Assembly: GCF_019511525.1 (NCBI RefSeq)
Contig: NZ_JAEUAT010000030.1
Coordinates: forward strand, 1-51,971
Length of the DNA: 51,971 bases
From: Rhizobium cauense
GTDB lineage: Bacteria > Pseudomonadota > Alphaproteobacteria > Rhizobiales > Rhizobiaceae
Direction of reading: 5' to 3'
Shown here: positions 43,395-51,840 of the stretch, piece by piece
Layout of the letters: each line of letters starts with the position of its first letter
Numbering within the stretch: the first letter of the stretch is position 1
Position numbers and translations under genes: made by a program
The notes under the pieces: generated by a model
What the model saw: only the letters and a program-made list of their open reading frames with translations
Databases searched by the model: none
Told to the model about the DNA's origin: nothing

Positions 43395-44463
43395 CCATAA
43401 TTTCGGCGGGATCAAGATCCGCCACCTCTTCAAGATCTTCGGTCCCCAAGCGAGATCGTATGTCGAGGCGGTTCAGAACGGAATGAGCAAGTCCGAACTA
43501 AACCTCAAACACGCTCACGTCCTCGGGTTGCGTGATATCAATATCGAAATGCCATCAGGATCCATCCAGGTCATTATGGGTCTGTCCGGATCCGGGAAGT
43601 CGACGCTCATTCGTCACATTAACCGACTGATCGACCCGACCGCCGGCGAAGTGCTGGTCGATGGCGTGGACGTGGTCAAGATGGATGAGGCAGAGCTGCG
43701 CAAATTCCGCCGGCACCAGACGGCAATGGTGTTTCAGAAGTTCGCGCTCCTGCCACATCGCAACGTACTCGACAACACGCTCTTCGGCCTTGAAGTCCAG
43801 GGGGTGGAGCGTTCGAAGGCCGTCGACGTTGCCATGCGGTGGCTGGAGCGCGTCGGGCTCAAGGGCTTTGAGGAGAGATATCCGAACCAGCTTTCAGGCG
43901 GCATGCAGCAGCGCGTCGGGCTGGCGCGAGCCCTTTCAAATGACGCGCCCGTTCTTTTAATGGATGAAGCCTATTCCGCGCTCGACCCGTTGATCCGCAC
44001 GGACATGCAGACGGTACTTCTCGACATCCAGCGGGAGATCAAGAAGACTATCGTGTTCATTACCCACGACCTCGATGAGGCTCTCAGGTTGGGCGACCAG
44101 ATTGCCATCCTGCGCGATGGTGAGGTGATCCAGCAGGGTAGCAGCCAGGATATCGTATTGCGGCCGGCAGATGAGTACGTCGCCAATTTCGTAAAGGAGG
44201 TCAACCGCGGCCGTGTGGTCCAGGTCAGCGCGATCATGAGGCCAATGCGGCCAGGAGCTGCCGTCAGCGGCATCACTGTTGATGCTACGACGACTGTCGA
44301 AGAGGCCGTTCGCCTGCTGGCGTCGGTTCCCGATGGCGATGTTACCGTCATCGGCCAAGGATCCCGCCCGGTCGGCGTGGTCACCTTCCGACAGCTCGCG
44401 AGCGCGATGGTCAATTCGGATATCGCCGCAACACGAGAGGATACCATTGCGCTCGTCCATTAA
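43387..44463 (+). CDS. proV: Betaine ABC transporter ATP-binding protein (ProV-like)
   Basis: A 358-residue ATPase. It has Walker A GLSGSGKST, signature LSGGMQQRVGLARAL, Walker B VLLMDEAYSALDP and the ProV-specific GPQARSYVEAV N-terminus. The C-terminal part (VDATTTVEEAVRLLASVPDGD) is a CBS-type domain, which in OpuA/ProV proteins senses ionic strength. Import may therefore also respond to osmotic stress. Confidence 0.9.
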   Translation: MADHNFGGIKIRHLFKIFGPQARSYVEAVQNGMSKSELNLKHAHVLGLRDINIEMPSGSIQVIMGLSGSGKSTLIRHINRLIDPTAGEVLVDGVDVVKMDEAELRKFRRHQTAMVFQKFALLPHRNVLDNTLFGLEVQGVERSKAVDVAMRWLERVGLKGFEERYPNQLSGGMQQRVGLARALSNDAPVLLMDEAYSALDPLIRTDMQTVLLDIQREIKKTIVFITHDLDEALRLGDQIAILRDGEVIQQGSSQDIVLRPADEYVANFVKEVNRGRVVQVSAIMRPMRPGAAVSGITVDATTTVEEAVRLLASVPDGDVTVIGQGSRPVGVVTFRQLASAMVNSDIAATREDTIALVH

Positions 44464-44638
44464 GGCTTTGCGGCGCTGATGTTCTCGACGCGGGCATGGG
44501 ACCTCATCGCGCGGTCCTATGCTCCCTGGCGTTCTTAGCGTCGCGGCGCCAAACGCCCAATGGCGTACCCACTATTTATTGGCACCGAGAAGACCATCCC
44601 AGTTTAATCCCAGAGACAACTTGCATCCGGGAGTGACG

Positions 44639-46624
44639 ATGTCTCAAAAGTTCCCCCGCCTCTTTAGTCCACTCCGAATTCGTGGACACACTCTCCGCAA
44701 TCGCATCGTCTTTGGTGCTCACACAGCAAACATGGCCGTCGAAGGTGTGCCGGCAGAACGGCATGTTGCCTACTATGCGGAGCGAGCCATGGGCGGCGCG
44801 GCGATGATTGTTGTTGAACCGATGCCTGTCCATGCTGCCGCTGTTCTGACGCAAAGAAATTTCCGTCATTCCGACGATGCCGTCATACCGCACTTTGAAA
44901 AGCTTGTTCGAGCCATCAAGCAGAATGGGGCTGTCGCGATCCAGCAGCTCTATCACGTTGGCGCAAACGGTGATTCCGACAACTCGTTCCATCCGCACTG
45001 GTCGCCGTCCGGTTTGCCGAGCTACCACGACAGCGACGGGTCGCATCCGATGAGCGAAGCCGAGATCTGGGAGACGATCGACGGCTTTGTTGCGGCAGCG
45101 CGCCGATGTCGCGCGGCCGGCTTTGATGGTGTCGAAATATGGGCAGCCTACCTGGGGATGATCGATCAATTCTGGACGCCATGGAGCAATCGGCGCGAAG
45201 ACGAGTGGGGAGGCTCGCTCGAAAACCGCACACGCATGTCTCGCGAGATTCTTTCGCGAATACGAGAGAGCTGTGGGGATGATTTCATCATCGGGCTCGC
45301 AGTCAGCGACGAGCCGGATGTCAAAGCCGCGCTGCAGAGGGACGAACTTGCTGAGATCGTACAGCTCCACGACGCGCTTGGACTGATCGACTATGTCACG
45401 TGCGGGTCGGGCGGGTATCTCGACTTTTACAAACTCATGCCGACATTCATCTATCCTGAAAAACTCGGCGTCGATCTTGCCGCATGTCTCAAGAAGGTCG
45501 TGAGGACTGCGGTCGTTATCGCGGAAAGCCATATCAGAACGCCTGAGAATGCCGAGACGGTCCTCGGCGAAGGCGCCTCAGAACTGGTGTCGATCGTTCG
45601 CGGACAGATTGCCGATCCGCACCTGGCACGCAAGGCCAGCGAAGGTCGTCCTGAAGACATTCGCGGCTGTATATCTTGCAACCAGATGTGCTGGGGGCGT
45701 CGTTCCCGGGATTACTGGATAAGCTGTCTGATCAATCCTTCGGCCGGACGTGAGTTTGAATGGAATGGCGACCGTTTTATCAAGACATCTGATCCAAAGC
45801 GCGTGCTTGTCATTGGCGGCGGTCCTGCTGGGCTGGAGGCGGCAAGGACGGCGGCCGAACGCGGCCATGGGGTTGTCCTTTCGGAAGCTGGCACGCGCCT
45901 TGGGGGCAATTTTCTGCTTGCGGGGCTTCAACCGAGGCGCGCCCAGATCCTCGATCTGCTTGCCTGGTATGAGCGACAACTCGAGAAGCTCGGCGTCGAC
46001 ATTAGATTGAACAGTTATGTGGAGGCAAACGACATCGACCCGTCGGAGGTGGACGTGGTGATTGTAGCCACCGGTTCCTATTCCCCCGAGACCGGATTTC
46101 AGAAGGCTCTACCGACAATTGACGTGATGCCTGGGCTCGAAAAAGGCGGTGTATTCACCGTCGAGGAAATCATGGCAAGGCAGGCAAGACCAGGCAAGCG
46201 AGTCCTTCTCCTCGACGAAGGTGGCGGCTGGCGGGGCTGCGGGACGGCATGGAAGCTCGCCGAGGACGGCCACCAGGTTACAATCGCCACGCCCGATCCT
46301 CTCGTGGGAAAAGAGCTTCAAAGAACAGCCGCCGATGTTCCTCTGCGGCAGGCATTGAAAAAGCTCGGCGTACAGTGGACGACGGAGGTCAGCATCGTCG
46401 AATGGCACGGCAACGGCGCCACGGTTCTGGACCACAACACCGGTGAACGCAACTTCCTGGAGGCCGACAGCCTAGTCATGGCAACAACCAATCGACCGAT
46501 GGACTGGCTGATGCCGAGCCTCTTCGAACTCGGTATTCCTGCACGACAGATAGGCGATTGCGCAGCACCACGGCAAGCACCGTATGCCTTCTACGAAGGT
46601 AGAAAAGCGGGATTGGAGATCTGA
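44639..46624 (+). CDS. Second TMADH/2,4-dienoyl-CoA reductase-family flavoprotein (N-methyl amine demethylase-like)
   Basis: A 661-residue FMN/4Fe-4S/FAD protein. The TIM barrel has IQQLYHVGANGD, GFDGVEIWAAYLGMIDQFW and GGSLENRTR. The 4Fe-4S ligands are complete at Cys344, Cys347, Cys351 and Cys363 (CISCNQMC...C), and the FAD domain starts VLVIGGGPAGLEAARTAAERG. It is distinct from the DgcA-like protein at 37726-39762. The pair could demethylate successive N-methylated intermediates, for example an N-methylproline-type product. ATG 44639 has GGGAG upstream; a TGATATG gap leads to the next gene. Confidence 0.85.
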   Translation: MSQKFPRLFSPLRIRGHTLRNRIVFGAHTANMAVEGVPAERHVAYYAERAMGGAAMIVVEPMPVHAAAVLTQRNFRHSDDAVIPHFEKLVRAIKQNGAVAIQQLYHVGANGDSDNSFHPHWSPSGLPSYHDSDGSHPMSEAEIWETIDGFVAAARRCRAAGFDGVEIWAAYLGMIDQFWTPWSNRREDEWGGSLENRTRMSREILSRIRESCGDDFIIGLAVSDEPDVKAALQRDELAEIVQLHDALGLIDYVTCGSGGYLDFYKLMPTFIYPEKLGVDLAACLKKVVRTAVVIAESHIRTPENAETVLGEGASELVSIVRGQIADPHLARKASEGRPEDIRGCISCNQMCWGRRSRDYWISCLINPSAGREFEWNGDRFIKTSDPKRVLVIGGGPAGLEAARTAAERGHGVVLSEAGTRLGGNFLLAGLQPRRAQILDLLAWYERQLEKLGVDIRLNSYVEANDIDPSEVDVVIVATGSYSPETGFQKALPTIDVMPGLEKGGVFTVEEIMARQARPGKRVLLLDEGGGWRGCGTAWKLAEDGHQVTIATPDPLVGKELQRTAADVPLRQALKKLGVQWTTEVSIVEWHGNGATVLDHNTGERNFLEADSLVMATTNRPMDWLMPSLFELGIPARQIGDCAAPRQAPYAFYEGRKAGLEI

Positions 46625-46625
46625 T

Positions 46626-47621
46626 ATGCCGGATGAGATCGTGCTCAAAAAGGAGGAGGCCGAGGCGCTCGCCATGAAAGCATGCCTGGCGTGTGGTGCT
46701 GCAATCTCTAGCGCACGGTCTCTCGTGGACGCTACGCTTTCGGCGGCGAATTACGGGCCACCTACTCTCGGATTTCCCCACCTCGTGGACTATCTCGAAG
46801 GCTTTCGCGAGGGCCGAATAAATTGCAAGCCAAGGCCGCATTTGGCTCGGGCCTTTCCAGCTTTTCTCGTCTCGGACGCGGATCGCGGGATTGCACAGTT
46901 GGGCTTCGATGTCGCATTCCCAGAGCTCCTCGACGCTGTTCGCAACTTTGGGGTCGCCGTCTTTACACAGACCAACAGCTACACGACTGGTGAACTTGGA
47001 TACTACGTCCGCCGGCTTTGTCATGAGGGTGTTATTGGCCTGGCGGCAACCAACGCAAATGCAATGATGGTCGCGCAAGCTGGAGGCCCGGTCGTCTATA
47101 GCACAAATCCGATGGCATTCGGGTTTCCGCTTGGCGAGGACACGCCACCGATCATTATCGACCAAGCATCCAGCGCCACGGCATTCGTCAATATAGTCAG
47201 GGCAGCCGAAGAGGGAAACGCGCTCCCCGAGGGCTGGGCTGTCGACGCTGACGGTAACGCGACTCAGGATGCAGAAAAGGCGTTGGAAGGGGCCCTGCTG
47301 CCCTTCGGCGGCCGCAAGGGCGCAAATGTCGCGCTATTGGTGGAGATGCTTTCGGCGGGCCTTTCGGGTGGGCCGTGGTCTCTTGATACGCCGGATTTCC
47401 GTTCAGGGACCACCTCGCCTGCTGTTGGCCTAACCGTAATCGCAATCATGCCTGGTGCGAGAACTGAGGGGCGGATCGATCGGGCACTTCGCCAAGTACG
47501 CCGCCTACGTGAAAAAGACGTGCACATACCGGGCGTTACGGGCGTTGACTATCATAAGACTTCAGGAGAATTTGCCATCCCTCGTGGCGTATATCGAAAG
47601 ATCGCCGCCATTGCCAATTAG
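46626..47621 (+). CDS. Ldh-family (malate/L-lactate dehydrogenase 2) oxidoreductase
   Basis: A 331-residue NAD(P)-dependent enzyme of the MDH2/YlbC family. The NYGPPTLGFPHLVDYL segment (family pattern G..SHG.....) and the nucleotide-binding stretch STNPMAFGFPL are present; the family's usual SHG reads LGF here. Members include L-lactate/malate dehydrogenases, ureidoglycolate dehydrogenase and delta-1-piperideine/pyrroline-2-carboxylate reductase. The last role would suit a proline/pipecolate-type betaine pathway. ATG 46626 lies just after the stop of the flavoprotein gene, so it is co-transcribed. The substrate is inferred from context. Confidence 0.8.
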   Translation: MPDEIVLKKEEAEALAMKACLACGAAISSARSLVDATLSAANYGPPTLGFPHLVDYLEGFREGRINCKPRPHLARAFPAFLVSDADRGIAQLGFDVAFPELLDAVRNFGVAVFTQTNSYTTGELGYYVRRLCHEGVIGLAATNANAMMVAQAGGPVVYSTNPMAFGFPLGEDTPPIIIDQASSATAFVNIVRAAEEGNALPEGWAVDADGNATQDAEKALEGALLPFGGRKGANVALLVEMLSAGLSGGPWSLDTPDFRSGTTSPAVGLTVIAIMPGARTEGRIDRALRQVRRLREKDVHIPGVTGVDYHKTSGEFAIPRGVYRKIAAIAN

Positions 47622-47875
47622 CCAAAGCGCGTAGCGTCCCTCGCACAATTGAATCATAATGGGTCGGAGACAAGACCAGCGACAGAGGCCCCTACTCCAC
47701 AAAAAATGGTGACAACTGGCCGACGATCAGGGCCCACCCAAGTCCTCAGTGACTTGATCGGTGTACTAAATTCGAAGAGGTTTCATTCAGTCGGCTCATC
47801 GCGTCCGAGCGCTGCGTTCGGCGATCGGGCGAAGGATGGTCGCGGCCGATCGCTCAAGTTTGAACCCCGATAGGA

Positions 47876-49060
47876 ATGTCCAGAATGCAGGAGATGCAAG
47901 AGCTAGTCGATTGGATCATCGGTATGGGCCTCTCGTCGGACAGCATCCAAGAGATCCTCGCCGGCGTTGCGGAGCGATTGCTCGGGATGGGCTATCCACT
48001 TGTTCGAGCTTCGATCGCCATGCCTTCGATCGACCCGCTACAGCGAGGTTTCTCAGTCGCATGGGCACCGTCGTCGGGCATTTCGGTGGAGATCCAGGGG
48101 CACGACGGCGCGGGCCAGGAGATGTTTCTGAGGTCGCCGATTTCGCACCTGCTTTCGAACGGTCTTTTGTACGGTCGGTGGAGGTTGCCGTCTGAAGACG
48201 GGACGGAATCTTTCCCGCTGCTGCAGGAGCTAGCGGGCGGTGGCGCTACCGATTACGTGATGAAGCTTGTTGCCTTTCCGGAAGGAACGGCTCTTGGCGG
48301 CGTCGGGTTTTCCTTGGCCGGTATCGGGCACAACGGCTTTTCGGAGAAGCAGATTGCCGATCTCGACCGGTTTCTGCCCGCTCTTGCACTTGCCTGCTAT
48401 CGCATTGCCGCATTGGGCATCGCCGTCGATATGCTTGCAGTTTACACCGGTAGCCATACAAGTGGTCGTATACTAAATGGGCAAACGCAGCGTGGCGACG
48501 GAACGGCTATAAACGCCGCTATTCTGCTTGCTGACCTTAAGAATTTCACATCGCTGAATGAACAATATGCACCGGATCGCATCGTTGTCTGGCTAAACCA
48601 ACATTTTGAGGCGATAGGGCAACCGGTGGAGCAGGCCGGCGGAGAGATCTTGAAATTCATGGGTGACAGCCTGCTTGCCATTTTTCCGACAGGGATCGAT
48701 AACCCTTCCGACGCATGTGAACGTGCCTTGGCGTCGGCCAAAATGGCTATGAATGCGAACAATGCGCTCAACCGGAAACGAGTGACAGCCGGCGAGCCGG
48801 CAATCATGGTCGATATTGTCCTCCATGTCGGCGAGGTCTTCTACGGGAACGTTGGCTCCACGCGCCGTCTGGATTTTACGGCGATCGGAAAGGCGGTCAA
48901 CGAAGCAGCGCGCATCGAGAAGCTTTGCGATTCCATAGGACGCAGTCTCCTGGCATCCGGTTCGTTTGCGTCAAACGTCCAGGGTGACTTCGAAAGACTT
49001 GGCAGCTTCTCGTTGAAGGGCGTTTCGAAGCCCGCCGACGTTTATGGATTGCCTACATGA
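47876..49060 (+). CDS. Class III adenylate/guanylate cyclase
   Basis: A 394-residue signalling enzyme that makes cyclic nucleotide. The N-terminal 200 residues are a putative sensor without a clear family; the C-terminal 190 form the cyclase domain. Metal-binding Asp220 (LADLKNFT) and Asp264 (FMGDS) are present, as is FTAIGKAVNEAARIE with the Asn and Arg used in catalysis. The adenine-binding Lys is in EILKFMGD. The usual Asp of IGD reads Lys here, so purine preference is uncertain. AGGA directly abuts ATG 47876; ATG 47885 has better spacing and may be the true start. It stands alone between the catabolic island and the regulator pair. Confidence 0.9.
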   Translation: MSRMQEMQELVDWIIGMGLSSDSIQEILAGVAERLLGMGYPLVRASIAMPSIDPLQRGFSVAWAPSSGISVEIQGHDGAGQEMFLRSPISHLLSNGLLYGRWRLPSEDGTESFPLLQELAGGGATDYVMKLVAFPEGTALGGVGFSLAGIGHNGFSEKQIADLDRFLPALALACYRIAALGIAVDMLAVYTGSHTSGRILNGQTQRGDGTAINAAILLADLKNFTSLNEQYAPDRIVVWLNQHFEAIGQPVEQAGGEILKFMGDSLLAIFPTGIDNPSDACERALASAKMAMNANNALNRKRVTAGEPAIMVDIVLHVGEVFYGNVGSTRRLDFTAIGKAVNEAARIEKLCDSIGRSLLASGSFASNVQGDFERLGSFSLKGVSKPADVYGLPT

Positions 49061-49281
49061 GATTTGATGTCGGAAGGGCCAATGCTCCCTGACCCGGCAG
49101 GTTGGGGTCTATGACAAGCGATCTTAGTGCTGCTTGTAGAGACAATGACGAGAACGACATTGACGGCGCTCTCGACTGCGCTTCATTCAGCGATGGTGCC
49201 TTTCGCATCCTCCATGACCGCCCGATCGAACCCGGCGCTGGATGGACGCAGATCGGCCTCAATGCCTGATCGTAACAGAGC

Positions 49282-49302
49282 AGCCCCGGCCGGAGTGGGG
49301 CT
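49282..49302 (+). terminator. Possible terminator after the cyclase gene
   Basis: AGCCCC (49282-49287) and GGGGCT (49297-49302) form a 6-bp stem followed by TCTCC, about 220 bp after the cyclase stop. The stem is short and no T-run follows. Confidence 0.35.
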
Positions 49303-49320
49303 TCTCCATTCAAAGGCGGC

Positions 49321-49339
49321 GCGGGAATGGTGTTCCCGC
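49321..49339 (-). terminator. Hairpin after the DUF4242 gene
   Basis: GCGGGAA (49321-49327) and TTCCCGC (49333-49339) are perfect 7-bp arms around TGGTG, 17 bp after the DUF4242 stop on the minus strand; a CTTT follows in that direction. The roughly 300-bp gap from 49061 to 49356 otherwise holds only a 52-codon open frame (49111-49269) with no recognisable product. Confidence 0.5.
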
Positions 49340-49356
49340 CAAACCGCCGATGACCT

Positions 49357-49632
49357 TCAGCTAACAGCAGTCTGCGGCCCAATAGTCGACTTGACCTCAG
49401 TTACACTGTCGGCCGGAAACCCGCCTTCCCTTGCGTGGCGATAAACCGCTTCTGCGTTCTCCGCCTCGTGGATGCAGTAAATTTTGTCTCCGGCGACGTA
49501 ACTGGTCACCCACTTGTACGGCTCACCCAGCCCAGACACGACGTCGTTGGATTTCGCTGAGATCTGTTGGAGGGCTTCTTTGCTGAGCTCGCTCGCTCCA
49601 GGGATCGTTCTTTCGATGATGAATTGGCGCAC
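49357..49632 (-). CDS. DUF4242 small protein (SCO4226-like)
   Basis: A 91-residue protein starting at GTG 49632 with AAAGGAAAG upstream. MRQFIIERTIPGASELS and the KIYCIHEAENAEAVYRHAREGGFPADSV stretch, quoted in part as YCIHEAENAEAVYRHA, match the DUF4242 ferredoxin-like family. A Streptomyces member (SCO4226) binds nickel; the family's function is unknown. It is divergent from a BTAD regulator, and the two genes probably form a regulatory unit. Confidence 0.85.
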   Translation of the reverse strand: MRQFIIERTIPGASELSKEALQQISAKSNDVVSGLGEPYKWVTSYVAGDKIYCIHEAENAEAVYRHAREGGFPADSVTEVKSTIGPQTAVS

Positions 49633-49812
49633 GTTTGCTTTCCTTTCGGTGTGAATTATGTTCGTCCGCTGCGGTCTTCACTTGCTCCCCAAGTAAACGA
49701 CCTCGACGTGTGACGAACCGTGAGACAGTTTAGGTGTCGGTGAAATATCCCTCTCACGCTGGGTCAAACGTATTCTCGGCATCTTCAGGGTATTTTCTGG
49801 AAAGGGGTCGAC

Positions 49813-51570
49813 ATGCCATTGCAGATCCGTCTTATCGGGAAGCCGGCGATCACCCGGGCGGATGGAGGCGAGCAATCGCTGCGTGGACACCAAGCCTGGG
49901 CACTGCTCGCACGGGTTTTGCTCAGCAAGCGCCCGTTGGAGCGGGGCGTTCTCGCTCGTGAGCTATTCCCGGATGTGGTTGATCCTTTAGGTGCGTTGCG
50001 CTGGTGTCTTGGTTCCATTCGCAAGGCAATTGGCAGGGACAAATGCCTAACGGGAGATCCAGTCATCCCCGGTCTGCCGGACGACACGGAGATCGATGTC
50101 TTGCAGCTTCACCACGCCGATCTTGCCGTGCAGGATGTCGGCGTCTTTCTCGAGGGGATAGATCCGCGCTGCAGTCTGGAGTTCTCCACGTGGCTGTTGA
50201 TCGAGCGCGAACGTGTAGCGGGCGCTATTGAAGAATTGATCCGAGAGCGAACACTCGAGGCGCTTTCACTGGGCGATAATCGATCTGCAGTTCGATTGGC
50301 CGAGATCGGGGCAAGGCGCAGGCCCTATGATGAGAGTGCGCATATTTTGCTTGTGCGGAGCCTCACCAACGCGGGTCGTCACGCTGCCGCGTGCGAGCAC
50401 ATTGAGAAGGTTGAACGTACCTTCGTTGCGGAATTGGGCGAAAGGCCATCCTCTGCGCTTTGGAGTGCTGCTCGGCGAAGTGTCACAGCTCCTCCCGCCA
50501 CCGTTCGGCCTCAAGCAGTTGTGAAGTCTTTGATGGATTCGGGACTGGCGGCCCTGTCTGCAGGAGCGGTTGACGCCGGGATCGATAGCCTCAGGCAATC
50601 GGTCGCCACCGCAGAAAGGATATCCGATCGCTACCTTACGGCCGCAGCAACCTTCGAGCTTGGAACTGCGCTGGTACATTCTATTCGCAGTTACGACGAC
50701 GAGGGCGCGCTATACTTAAGGCAAGCAGTGAAACTGTCGGAAGAAAGCGGCGCACAAGTCATCGCCGCGAAGGCTTTGAGAGAGCTAGGTTATGTCGATG
50801 CGCTGGCCGGTCGCCGACCCTCGGCCGCCCGTTTCCTCCAGCGTGGCCTTGAACTTGCCGACGATACCGAGAGCCTGTCAGGCCTTCATTCTGTCCTCGG
50901 TTTCAACCTCGTCGATTGGGGTCGTATCGAAGAGGGTCTCGGGCACTATGAGACCTCACTGTCCCAAGCACGTGCCGCAGGAAGCAGCCGGCGTGAAATT
51001 TGGTCGCTCGCTCTAGGAGCATGGGGCTTGCTTGGAGCAGGCAGGCTCGACGTTGCTGAGAGCTGGCTCGTCAAATCACTCGCAATGATCGACGAACAAC
51101 GATGGGTGGCATTTAGGCCGTGGCCGGCAGCGCTCCTTGCAGAGACCAGGCTTAGGCAGCGGCATGATCCCAAGGCGTTGAGGCTTGGTTTGGAAGATAC
51201 CTTTGCGCTGAGTTGCCGAATTGAAGATCCGTGCTGGGAGGGCATTTCTGCGCGCACTATTGCTCTCACATACATGGCGACAGATGAGCCTGAGCTCGCG
51301 GCCAACTGGCTTAGCGAGGCGCGCTCGAGATCCGCTCGGGGCACCGACTCCTATGCCGCGCTTTTGGTGACTATTGTCTCCGACCAATTGCAGTTAAGCC
51401 GGAAGTTGGCGCAAAAAGAGCGCACCGAACGCTACGCGTCAGATCTGATACAGTTGGCCACACGGGCGCATATGCCGACTTATCTCAAGTTGGTGCAGAA
51501 TCATATGACAAACAAATCGATCAATGGCACCTCGTCCACTGTGCCGTTGCTGCGTAGTCACATCCGATAG
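49813..51570 (+). CDS. BTAD/SARP-like transcriptional regulator with C-terminal TPR repeats
   Basis: A 585-residue protein from ATG 49813 (AAAGGGG upstream). Residues 1-90 resemble an OmpR-like winged helix (IRLIGKPAITRADG, then LRGHQAWALLARVLL). Residues 95-240 form a bacterial transcriptional activation domain (BTAD; EFSTWLLIERERVAGAIEE, then GARRRPYDESAHILLVRSL). The rest is helical TPR-like repeats (ALRELGYVDALAGRRPSAAR, GLHSVLGFNLVDWGRIEEG). It probably activates the divergent DUF4242 gene, with the TPR part sensing a partner or ligand. Confidence 0.88.
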   Translation: MPLQIRLIGKPAITRADGGEQSLRGHQAWALLARVLLSKRPLERGVLARELFPDVVDPLGALRWCLGSIRKAIGRDKCLTGDPVIPGLPDDTEIDVLQLHHADLAVQDVGVFLEGIDPRCSLEFSTWLLIERERVAGAIEELIRERTLEALSLGDNRSAVRLAEIGARRRPYDESAHILLVRSLTNAGRHAAACEHIEKVERTFVAELGERPSSALWSAARRSVTAPPATVRPQAVVKSLMDSGLAALSAGAVDAGIDSLRQSVATAERISDRYLTAAATFELGTALVHSIRSYDDEGALYLRQAVKLSEESGAQVIAAKALRELGYVDALAGRRPSAARFLQRGLELADDTESLSGLHSVLGFNLVDWGRIEEGLGHYETSLSQARAAGSSRREIWSLALGAWGLLGAGRLDVAESWLVKSLAMIDEQRWVAFRPWPAALLAETRLRQRHDPKALRLGLEDTFALSCRIEDPCWEGISARTIALTYMATDEPELAANWLSEARSRSARGTDSYAALLVTIVSDQLQLSRKLAQKERTERYASDLIQLATRAHMPTYLKLVQNHMTNKSINGTSSTVPLLRSHIR

Positions 51571-51840
51571 CGGGAGCCGGCTCGTTCGCGCTCTTTCCCA
51601 AGAACTGCGATCGGTAATGCCAACGTTGTCGATGATGCCGTTTGCCGGAGCGTGCTAGCTAAGCTAGGTGGTGGCCCGGTGATTCAGCTTGAACAGGCTT
51701 AGGAGTGGCAGAAGCGCAACCAATGCTGAACGTTGTCTCGATATTGCGACCATCCACTCTCAATTCACAGGATCTCCACAGGATAAGCATCTGGAATGGC
51801 GGACAATTGCGCGGGTGGCTTCACTACTACTTGAGCACAG
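51571..51840. other. Intergenic stretch without recognisable gene
   Basis: About 270 bp between the BTAD regulator stop and the IS end. No convincing coding frame, RNA gene or repeat was seen; it may be insertion-site flank or gene remnant. Confidence 0.5.

Noticed and set aside
47649..47873. 74-codon frame upstream of the cyclase gene
   Set aside because: No motif, no ribosome-binding site; more likely leader DNA.
49111..49269. 52-codon plus-strand frame after the cyclase gene
   Set aside because: Fairly coding-like composition but no ribosome-binding site and no family resemblance; kept only as a note.
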